Shown here: positions 5,736-11,255 of the stretch, piece by piece
How positions within the stretch are numbered: position 1 is the stretch's first letter
Layout: each line of letters opens with the position of its first letter
DNA from: Comamonas_F sp047606565
Lineage (GTDB): Bacteria; Pseudomonadota; Gammaproteobacteria; Burkholderiales; Burkholderiaceae_C
Length of the DNA stretch: 11,255 nucleotides
Reading direction: 5' to 3'
Assembly (NCBI GenBank): GCA_047606565.1
Contig: JASGEH010000177.1
Location: 1 to 11,255, forward strand
Program-made: the position numbers and the translations under genes
Notes under the pieces: model-generated
What the model was told of the DNA's origin: nothing
Seen by the model: the letters and a program-made list of their open reading frames with translations, nothing else
The model's database searches: none

Positions 5736-6686
5736 TTACTCGCCGCGCGCCATGGCCTTGCGGTGGCGTTCGACGAACTGGTCGTAGGTATTGATGCCGC
5801 GCAACTGCAAAATGGTGTTGCGCACGGCGGCCTCGACCAGCACCGCGATGTTGCGGCCGGCCACCACCTGGATCACCACCTTGCGCACCGGGATGCCCAG
5901 CACGTCCTGCGTCAGCGGCTCGTGCGGCAGCCGGTCGTACTCGCGCTCCAAGGTCTCGCGGCGCACCAGGTGGACGATCATCTTCAGCCGCATCCGGCGG
6001 CGCACCGCGGACTCGCCGAAGATGGCCTGGATGTCGAGCAGGCCGATGCCGCGCACCTCCAGCAGGTTCTGCAGCAACTCGGGGCAGCGGCCCTCGATGG
6101 CGGTCTGGTTGATGCGGTAGAGATCGACCGCGTCGTCGGCCACCAACCCGTTGCCGCGCGAGATCAGCTCCAGGCCGAGTTCGCTCTTGCCCAGGCCCGA
6201 TTCGCCCGTGATCAGCACGCCCATGCCCAGGATGTCCATGAACACGCCGTGCATGGTGGTGCGGTCAGCGAAGTGCTTGGAGAGGTAGGCGCGCAGCACG
6301 TCGATCACGAAGGCTGCTGAGCCAGGCGTGGCGAACAGGGGAATCTGCGCGCGTTCGCACATGTCCAGCAGCATCGCGGGTGGTTGCTCGCCGTCGGCCA
6401 GGATCAGCGCGGGGGGCTCCAGATGCAGGATGCGCGAGATGCGGCGCGCCGAGTTCTCGGGCGTATCGCCTGTCAGGTAACGAATCTCGCGTCCGCCCAG
6501 GATTTGCAGGCGGTAGGGGTGGATGTAGTTGAGGTAGCCGACCAGGTCGGCGCCCGAGGTCGCCTCGCGCACCGCCACTTCGTCGAAGCGGCGCTCGCCC
6601 GCGCCGTGGCCGGCCAGCCATTTCCACTGCAGCGAGGCGCGGTGGTCCTCGAAAAGCGCGTCGGCGCTGACGGCCGTGGGTTTCAT
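5736..6686 (-). CDS. hprK: HPr kinase/phosphorylase
   Basis: HprK uses ATP to phosphorylate a serine of HPr and also reverses the reaction, linking PTS phosphate flow to cell energy state. The 316-residue protein is of usual length. The N-terminal domain (about 1-130) is followed by the catalytic domain with H146, the Walker A loop GESGLGKS (161-168), VADD (182-185) and the HprK signature EVRGIGLLDI (210-219). Also visible are RMRLK and PVRKVVIQVVAGRN, found in the C-terminal half of the family. The ATG at 6684-6686 is 17 bp after the ptsN stop, so ptsN and hprK are very likely co-transcribed. Proteobacteria with hprK usually have the nitrogen PTS, so the expected partner is an NPr/HPr protein encoded outside this window. 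It is convergent with fur. Confidence 0.98.
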   Translation of the reverse strand: MKPTAVSADALFEDHRASLQWKWLAGHGAGERRFDEVAVREATSGADLVGYLNYIHPYRLQILGGREIRYLTGDTPENSARRISRILHLEPPALILADGEQPPAMLLDMCERAQIPLFATPGSAAFVIDVLRAYLSKHFADRTTMHGVFMDILGMGVLITGESGLGKSELGLELISRGNGLVADDAVDLYRINQTAIEGRCPELLQNLLEVRGIGLLDIQAIFGESAVRRRMRLKMIVHLVRRETLEREYDRLPHEPLTQDVLGIPVRKVVIQVVAGRNIAVLVEAAVRNTILQLRGINTYDQFVERHRKAMARGE

Positions 6687-6703
6687 GAGGCAGGAGCGGC
6701 AGC

Positions 6704-7174
6704 TCAGGCCGCGGTGGCGGTCGGCTGCCAGTTGGCGATGAGACCGTAGAGCGTGGCAACGTCGCAGGCACTGCGGATCTTCTCGCGCAGCACGCCGTCG
6801 CTGAGCAGCTCGGCGATTTCCGACAGGATCTCCAGGTGCTTTTGCGTGGCCGCTTCCGGCACCAGCAGGAAGATCAGAAGGTTGACGGGTTGCTCGTCCG
6901 GCGCGTCGAAGCCGATCGGGTTTTCCAGCCGCAGCACGGCGGCCATGGGCGACTTCAGACCCTTGATGCGGCCGTGCGGGATGGCCACGCCATGGCCCAA
7001 GCCGGTGGAGCCCAGTCGCTCTCGCGCGAACAGGCTGTCGGTCACCAGCGCGCGGCTCAGGCCGTGCTGGCTCTCGAACAGCAAGCCGGCTTCCTCGAAA
7101 GCGCGTTTCTTACTGGTGGCATCCACGTCCACGAGGACCTGGGCCAAGGGCAGGATGGCAGAGAGTCTGTTCAT
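6704..7174 (-). CDS. ptsN: Nitrogen-PTS EIIA protein (EIIA-Ntr)
   Basis: EIIA-Ntr is the last phosphate acceptor of the nitrogen phosphotransferase chain (PtsP-NPr-PtsN). It regulates by binding targets such as potassium transport and sensor proteins and does not transport sugar. The 156-residue protein is a single PTS EIIA type-2 domain. The active-site motif GHGVAIPHGRI (60-70) places the phosphorylated histidine at H67, matching H73 of E. coli PtsN. LIFLLVPE (100-107) and HLEILSEIAELL (113-124) are also family-typical. The start is the ATG at 7172-7174; longer readings of the frame run antisense to pgpA and pncC. It precedes hprK by 17 bp. No hpf/raiA gene, often found just upstream of ptsN in proteobacteria, is present; the upstream neighbour is the divergent pgpA. 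Confidence 0.97.
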   Translation of the reverse strand: MNRLSAILPLAQVLVDVDATSKKRAFEEAGLLFESQHGLSRALVTDSLFARERLGSTGLGHGVAIPHGRIKGLKSPMAAVLRLENPIGFDAPDEQPVNLLIFLLVPEAATQKHLEILSEIAELLSDGVLREKIRSACDVATLYGLIANWQPTATAA

Positions 7175-7337
7175 AGCGTCCGATGAATTATGCACCCAGC
7201 ACGCCGATTCGGGGCAAGCCTCGCCGGGCGCTGCGTGGGGGCGTATTGTGCATTTTTCCAGAGGCCGGGCCGCAAGAGGGTAGGCCGATGCACGTGACCG
7301 CATGGGTGGAGGTGGTTTTTGTGGCCACAATAAGGCC
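7175..7337. other. Divergent ptsN/pgpA intergenic region with weak promoter candidates
   Basis: These 163 bp hold no gene. On the minus strand, CATAAT at 7187-7192 and CACAAT at 7245-7250 are -10-like boxes for ptsN; the first would leave a leader of only about six bases. On the plus strand, CACAAT at 7326-7331 is a -10-like box for pgpA that would start transcription at or next to the ATG at 7338. None has a good -35 at normal spacing. The region's lower G+C, with runs such as CATTTTTCC and GGTTTTTG, fits promoter DNA. Confidence 0.35.
7319..7330. repeat. Perfect 12-bp palindrome before pgpA
   Basis: TTGTGGCCACAA is self-complementary, ends seven bases before the pgpA start codon and overlaps the CACAAT -10 candidate. 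The position would suit a repressor site, but no known operator is recognised. Confidence 0.5.
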
Positions 7338-7919
7338 ATGTCCATCTCTTCTTCGCGTGGCACCTCCGCCACCCCCGCAGCCGCTTCTGTTGCCGCCCCT
7401 GTTGCAGCGGCCGTGGCGTCTCCCCGCCTGTCGGTCCGGTTCATGTGTGCCCACCCGGCGCGCCTGGTGGCGCTGGCCTTTGGCGCCGGGCTGTCGCCGA
7501 TTGCGCCCGGCACGGTGGGCACGCTGTGGGCCTGGGCCGTGTTCGGGCTGCTGCAATGGCTGCTCAACGAGGCGCAGATGGGCTGGCTGATCCTGGTGTC
7601 GCTGCCGGTCGGCTGGCTGGCCTGCACGGTGACGGCGCGCCATCTGCAGGTGGAGGACCCCGGCGCCATCGTCTGGGACGAGGTGGTGGCCTTCTGGCTG
7701 GTGCTGTGGCTGATCAGTCCGGCCGGCTGGCTGGCGCAGCTGGGCGCCTTCGTGCTGTTCCGCTTCTTCGATGCCGTCAAGCCGCAGCCGGTGCGCTGGG
7801 CCGACCGGCACTTCAAGGGCACTGGCGCGCGCGGTGGCTTCGGCATCATGTTCGACGACCTGGTGGCCGCGTTCTGCACGCTGCTGGTGCTGGCGGCCTG
7901 GCGCTTCGCCACGCAGTGA
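7338..7919 (+). CDS. pgpA: Phosphatidylglycerophosphatase A
   Basis: PgpA dephosphorylates phosphatidylglycerophosphate to phosphatidylglycerol at the inner membrane. From the ATG at 7338 the protein has 193 residues. After an Ala/Ser-rich leader of about 35 residues comes the PgpA domain: GLSPIAPGTVGTLWAW, with the PGT motif; DPGAIVWDEVVAFWLVL, where the acidic pair D..DE is typical; FRFFDAVKPQPVRWAD; and GGFGIMFDDLVAA, close to E. coli GGLGIMIDDLVAA as I recall it. Three or four hydrophobic segments alternate with these motifs, as expected for a membrane enzyme. An alternative start at 7443 (MCAHPARL) would remove the leader and give 158 residues, near the usual family size; neither start has a well-placed Shine-Dalgarno. 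It lies 56 bp before pncC and is divergent from ptsN. Confidence 0.95.
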   Translation: MSISSSRGTSATPAAASVAAPVAAAVASPRLSVRFMCAHPARLVALAFGAGLSPIAPGTVGTLWAWAVFGLLQWLLNEAQMGWLILVSLPVGWLACTVTARHLQVEDPGAIVWDEVVAFWLVLWLISPAGWLAQLGAFVLFRFFDAVKPQPVRWADRHFKGTGARGGFGIMFDDLVAAFCTLLVLAAWRFATQ

Positions 7920-7975
7920 TTGATCGTGCCCCACCCAGATCCACGCCATCCGAAGAAAACCGAGGACTTCTCTGC

Positions 7976-8524
7976 ATGACTGCAACGCCCGCGCAGCTTC
8001 CCGATGAGTCCGACGGCCCCGTGGCCGCCGCTGGCGACGCGCTGCCGGCGCGCGTTGCGCGGCTGGCCGGCCTGCTGCAGGCGCACGGCTGGATGATGGC
8101 GACCGCCGAGAGCTGCACCGGCGGCCTGATCGCCGCGCACTGCACCGAGGCCGCTGGCGCCAGCAGCTGGTTCGAGCGTGGCTTCGTGACCTACTCCGAC
8201 GCCGCCAAGGCGGAGCTGCTGGGAGTGTCCCACGAGACCCTGGCCCGGCATGGCGCTGTCAGCGAGGCGGTGGTGCGCGAGATGGCCGCCGCCGCCGTGC
8301 GCCGCTCGCAGGCGCAGGCCGCGGTGGCCGTGAGCGGGGTGGCCGGCCCGGGCGGCGGCAGCCCTGAAAAACCCGTGGGCCTGGTCTGTTTCGGCTATGC
8401 GGTGGGCAAGCGGGTGCTGACCGAGTCCTGCCACTTCGCGGGCGACCGCCAGGCCGTGCGGCAAGCCACCGTGCACCATGCGCTGGGCCGGCTGGCCGAG
8501 CTGATTGCCGCGCGGCCCGTTTGA
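7976..8524 (+). CDS. pncC: Nicotinamide-nucleotide amidohydrolase (CinA C-terminal family)
   Basis: PncC hydrolyses nicotinamide mononucleotide to nicotinate mononucleotide and ammonia in NAD recycling. The 182-residue protein is the stand-alone CinA C-terminal domain, without the N-terminal CinA domain of competence proteins. Diagnostic motifs are ATAESCTGGLIAA (42-54), GFVTYSDAAKAELLGV (69-84), GAVSEAVVREMA (93-104) and VSGVAGPGGGSPEKPVGLV (119-137). The first 25 residues are variable and probably disordered. The ATG at 7976 follows GAGGA (7962-7966) with nine bases between, a good ribosome-binding site. It lies downstream of pgpA on the same strand and is likely co-transcribed. Its stop codon ends one base before the convergent mltB stop. 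Often annotated cinA or ygaD. Confidence 0.96.
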   Translation: MTATPAQLPDESDGPVAAAGDALPARVARLAGLLQAHGWMMATAESCTGGLIAAHCTEAAGASSWFERGFVTYSDAAKAELLGVSHETLARHGAVSEAVVREMAAAAVRRSQAQAAVAVSGVAGPGGGSPEKPVGLVCFGYAVGKRVLTESCHFAGDRQAVRQATVHHALGRLAELIAARPV

Positions 8525-8525
8525 G

Positions 8526-9800
8526 TTACGAGCGCCGCAAGGCTTTCAGGATCTTCTGTCCGGCGTGGCCGTCGACGGGCAGCCCCAGGCGTTCCTGCTC
8601 GGCCTCGATGGCCTGGCGCGAGCGTGCGCCGATCACGCCGTCGGGGTTGCCGATGTCGTGGCCGTGGATCAGCAGCAGCGCCTGCAGCTCACGCCGCTCG
8701 GCGCGCGACAGGCCGGGGTCGTCGGTCGGCCAGGGGGTGACGAAGGGGCCGCCGCCGCGCAGCCGGTCCGAGAGGTGGGCGATCGCCAGCCCGTAGCTCT
8801 CGGCCGCGTTGTACGAGTAGAGCGCGTCGAAGTTGCGCGTGACGATGAAAGCCGGCCCGCGCGGGCCGGCCGGCAGCAGCAGCGCGGCCGGCGCGTTGCC
8901 CGCCGGCAGCGTCGAGCCGTCCACGCGAAGCACGCCCAGCGCGGTCCAGCGGCTCATGGGCTGCTTGTTGCGGCGGCCGGCCACGCCGGTGTCGAAGCCC
9001 CGGGGCAGCTTGACCTCGTAGCCCCAGGCCAGGCCGGGCTGCCAGCCGGCCTTGTCGAGGAAGTTGGCGGTGGAGGCCAGCGCATCGGGCACGCTGTCGA
9101 CCAGGTCGCGCCGGCCGTCGCCGTCGAAGTCGACTGCCAGCCGCAGATAGGTCGAGGGCATGAACTGGGTGTGCCCGAAGGCGCCGGCCCAGGAGCCGAC
9201 CAGCCGGTCCGCCGGCACGTGCTCGTCCTGCAGGATCTTGAGGGTGGCGAAGAGCTCGCCCTGGAAAAAAGCCTGCCGGCGGCCGAAGCACGACAGCGTC
9301 GACAGCGAGGTCAGCAGGGGCCGGCCGCCGAAGTTCTGGCCGAAGTTGCTCTCCACCCCCCACACCGCCACCACCGTCGCCGGGTCGACGCCGAAGCGCT
9401 GCTGCGCGCGCGCCAGCACGTCTTGCCACTGCGCCAGCATGCGCTGGCCGTCGCGCACGCGCTCGTCGTCGACCAGGCCGGCCAGGTAGTCCCAGAGGGG
9501 TGTCTTGAACTCGGGCTGGGCATCGAGCAGCGGCAGGATGCTGGCGTCGGGCTGTACGTCGCGCAGTTGGGTGTCGAAGGTGGTGCGGGCCACGCCCTTG
9601 TCCTCGGCCTGGCCGCCCAGGCGTGCCAGGCAGGCCTGGAAGGCGGCGGGATCGAGATTGGGGGCGGCCGGGTCGGCCTCCTGTGCCCAGGCCCCGAGGC
9701 AGCAGGCCAGGCCGGCGGCGGCCAGCGCGGCACGCGGCGCGGCGCGCAGAGGAGGGCGGGAGGCGGTCAGCGGGGACGATGGGAGGCAGAGGCGGCGCAT
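8526..9800 (-). CDS. Lytic murein transglycosylase, MltB family
   Basis: This periplasmic enzyme cleaves the glycan strands of peptidoglycan, forming 1,6-anhydro-muramic ends. The 424-residue product has a signal peptide with an arginine-rich n-region and a probable signal-peptidase I site after AWA (37-39). No good lipobox is seen, so it is likely soluble, unlike E. coli MltB. The catalytic domain (about 50-345) carries VWGVESNFG (146-154) with catalytic Glu E150, GAFGHTQFMPS (206-216) and NFDALYSYNAAESYGLAI (335-352). DFDGDGRRDLVD (224-235) resembles the calcium-binding EF-hand-like loop known in E. coli Slt35. A C-terminal peptidoglycan-binding type 1 domain (about 367-424) contains NPDGVIGARSRQAIEAEQ and GLPVDGHAG. 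This architecture is the MltB_2-type subgroup. The flavoprotein gene lies 57 bp upstream on the same strand. Confidence 0.95.
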   Translation of the reverse strand: MRRLCLPSSPLTASRPPLRAAPRAALAAAGLACCLGAWAQEADPAAPNLDPAAFQACLARLGGQAEDKGVARTTFDTQLRDVQPDASILPLLDAQPEFKTPLWDYLAGLVDDERVRDGQRMLAQWQDVLARAQQRFGVDPATVVAVWGVESNFGQNFGGRPLLTSLSTLSCFGRRQAFFQGELFATLKILQDEHVPADRLVGSWAGAFGHTQFMPSTYLRLAVDFDGDGRRDLVDSVPDALASTANFLDKAGWQPGLAWGYEVKLPRGFDTGVAGRRNKQPMSRWTALGVLRVDGSTLPAGNAPAALLLPAGPRGPAFIVTRNFDALYSYNAAESYGLAIAHLSDRLRGGGPFVTPWPTDDPGLSRAERRELQALLLIHGHDIGNPDGVIGARSRQAIEAEQERLGLPVDGHAGQKILKALRRS

Positions 9801-9857
9801 GGCTGCATTCTGCCCCGGCGACCGGGCGGTCCGTCCGTAGGACAGGGCCGTGAGGCG

Positions 9858-11255
9858 TCAGTCCGGCCGGTGCTGTGCGGCGTCCTGGCGCAGCCAGTCC
9901 AGAACGCCACCGCCGACCACGCGGCCGGTGCCCAGGCAGGCGGTCAGCAGGTAGCCGCCGGTGGGCGCTTCCCAGTCGAGCATTTCGCCGGCGCAGAACA
10001 CGCCGGGCAACTGGCGCAGCATCAGGCTGGGCGACAGGGCCTCCAGCCGCACGCCGCCGGCGGTGCTGATGGCCTCGTCGAGCGGCCGGGGCGCGGCCAG
10101 GTCGAGCGGCAGCGCCTTGATGGCGGCGCCCAGCCAGACTGGGTCTGCCAGCTGCTCGCGGCTGAGCACCTCGTGCAGCAGCGCGGCCTTGGCTCCATGC
10201 AGGCCGAGGCGCGACTTGAGGTGGCTGGCCAGCGAGCGCGAGCCGCGCGGGTGGCGCAGGGCGGCCATCACGCGCTCGCTGTCGTGGTCGGGCAGCAGGT
10301 CCAGCGTCAGGCTGGCGCTGCCGTGGCGGGCGATGTCGTCGCGCAGCCAGGACGAGGCCGCGTAGACCAGGCTGCCTTCGATGCCGGTGCGGGTGATGAC
10401 GAATTCGCCGCGCCGCTCGAAGCGCGGCTGGCGCAGGCCGTCGACGCGCAGTGCGACGGCCTTGAGCGGCTCACCCGCATAGCGCTCGCTCAGGTGCGCG
10501 CTCCAGCCGGTGCGCGGCTGGCCGGCGGCGTCGCGCGTGAGGACGTCGAAACCGCAGTTGGCCGGCTTGAGCGCGGCGATGTCGATGCCTTGCGCGCGCA
10601 AGGTGTCGACCCAGGCCCCGTCCGAGCCCAGCTTGGCCCAACTGCCGCCACCCAGCGCCAGCACCACGGCGTCGGCCTGCACCTGCACTTCGCCGGCGGG
10701 CGTGGCCAGGCGCAGCGGGCGCGGGCCGGCCTCGGCGGAGGGGCTGGCAGGGGTGTCGGCAGGGGTGTCGGCCCAGCCCAGCCAGCGGTGGCGGGTGTGG
10801 AACTGGATGCCGGCGCCGCGCAGGCGCTGCAGCCAGGCACGCAGCAGCGGCGCGGCTTTCATGTCGAGCGGGAAGATGCGGCCGGAGCTGCCGACGAAGG
10901 TTTCGATGCCCAGGTCGGCGGCCCACAACTGCACCTCGTCGGGGCCGAAGTGGCCCAGCCAGCCGGCGGCCGCGCGGCTGCGCTCGCCGTAGCGGCGCAC
11001 GAAGTCGTCGAAGGGCTCGCTGTGGGTGAGGTTGAGGCCGCCGATGCCGGCCAGCAGGAATTTGCGGCCGGCCGAGGGCATGGCGTCGAAGACGTGCACC
11101 TCCAGCGGCTGGTCCTGCATGGCGCGGCCCAGCACCTCGGCCACCATCAGGCCGGCCGGGCCGGCGCCGATGATGGCGATGCGCGGGCGTCCCGGCGCGG
11201 GCGCGGGCCAGGCGGCGGGCGCCGCGTCCGGGCCAGCGTGTGGGGTCGGGACTTC
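9858..11255 (-). CDS. FAD-dependent flavoprotein of the PP_4765 / HI0933-like type, N-terminus cut
   Basis: The reading frame is open to the right edge, so 465 residues are visible and the start codon lies outside; no Met precedes visible residue 37. It shows the FAD-binding Rossmann motif IAIIGAGPAGL (26-36) and an acidic strand end VHVFDAMPSAGRKF. GRKFLLAGIGGLNLTHSEP (63-81), TFVGSSGRIFP (119-129), MKAAPLLRAWL (132-142) and the C-terminal GEMLDWEAPTGGY (423-435) complete the FAD site as in the HI0933/YhiN superfamily. The SEP and MKAAPLLRAWL variants suggest the PP_4765 subgroup. The substrate and reaction are not known for this family; a cytoplasmic oxidoreductase is likely. It contains a small ADTPADTP duplication. 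It is upstream of the transglycosylase gene, 57 bp apart, and may share a transcript with it. Confidence 0.92.
   Translation of the reverse strand, partial: EVPTPHAGPDAAPAAWPAPAPGRPRIAIIGAGPAGLMVAEVLGRAMQDQPLEVHVFDAMPSAGRKFLLAGIGGLNLTHSEPFDDFVRRYGERSRAAAGWLGHFGPDEVQLWAADLGIETFVGSSGRIFPLDMKAAPLLRAWLQRLRGAGIQFHTRHRWLGWADTPADTPASPSAEAGPRPLRLATPAGEVQVQADAVVLALGGGSWAKLGSDGAWVDTLRAQGIDIAALKPANCGFDVLTRDAAGQPRTGWSAHLSERYAGEPLKAVALRVDGLRQPRFERRGEFVITRTGIEGSLVYAASSWLRDDIARHGSASLTLDLLPDHDSERVMAALRHPRGSRSLASHLKSRLGLHGAKAALLHEVLSREQLADPVWLGAAIKALPLDLAAPRPLDEAISTAGGVRLEALSPSLMLRQLPGVFCAGEMLDWEAPTGGYLLTACLGTGRVVGGGVLDWLRQDAAQHRPD
10746..10772 (-). repeat. 12-bp tandem duplication within the flavoprotein gene
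   Basis: GGCAGGGGTGTC occurs twice in direct succession (10746-10757 and 10758-10769), followed by GGC. It encodes the repeated tetrapeptide ADTP in a Pro/Ala-rich linker, keeps the frame and looks like replication slippage in a tolerant surface loop. Confidence 0.8.

Noticed and set aside
7175..8479. Long N-terminal extension of ptsN upstream of 7174 (591-residue frame)
   Set aside because: The extension is antisense to pgpA and pncC, and the PtsN domain is complete from the Met at 7174.
1..11255. Mobile element, defence system, biosynthetic cluster or CRISPR array
   Set aside because: All the space is filled by recognisable core genes. No transposase, integrase, spaced repeats, toxin-antitoxin pair or abrupt composition change was seen.

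Overview
The window is ordinary core chromosome of a GC-rich betaproteobacterium, most likely Burkholderiales and probably Comamonadaceae (Acidovorax/Variovorax/Hydrogenophaga-like). The evidence is the strong G+C bias, the protein sequences, the presence of an HPr kinase next to ptsN, and the divergent bamE/fur pair. The genus is an inference. I found no mobile element, tRNA, rRNA, CRISPR array, phage gene or sign of recent transfer. No stretch longer than about 170 bases lacks a gene.

Layout from left to right. (1) Minus-strand block leuS > lptE > holA (holA cut by the left edge): leucyl-tRNA synthetase, the LPS-transport lipoprotein LptE and the DNA polymerase III delta subunit. The same order is known in E. 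coli. (2) Minus-strand pair bamE > dapB: an outer-membrane assembly lipoprotein and dihydrodipicolinate reductase. The pair ends in a clear rho-independent terminator, so leuS needs its own promoter. (3) fur on the plus strand, divergent from bamE across 165 bp that hold an imperfect 27-bp dyad. (4) Minus-strand pair ptsN > hprK, the nitrogen-PTS EIIA protein and HPr kinase/phosphorylase, convergent with fur. (5) Plus-strand pair pgpA > pncC/cinA, divergent from ptsN. (6) Minus-strand pair of a flavoprotein (cut by the right edge) > MltB-type lytic transglycosylase, ending one base from the pncC stop.

Several genes serve the envelope: LptE delivers LPS, BamE helps fold outer-membrane proteins, DapB feeds diaminopimelate to peptidoglycan, MltB cleaves peptidoglycan and PgpA makes phosphatidylglycerol. 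Fur (iron) and PtsN/HprK (PTS signalling) are the regulators. The clustering follows conserved synteny and is not a dedicated system.

I found no undescribed multi-gene system. The points worth a second look are small. Fur has proline at the position of a regulatory-metal histidine. A dyad lies between bamE and fur. The LptE lipoprotein signal looks twin-arginine-like. LeuRS has threonine at the first position of KMSKS. A perfect palindrome sits directly in front of pgpA. The right-edge flavoprotein belongs to a family with no assigned function.
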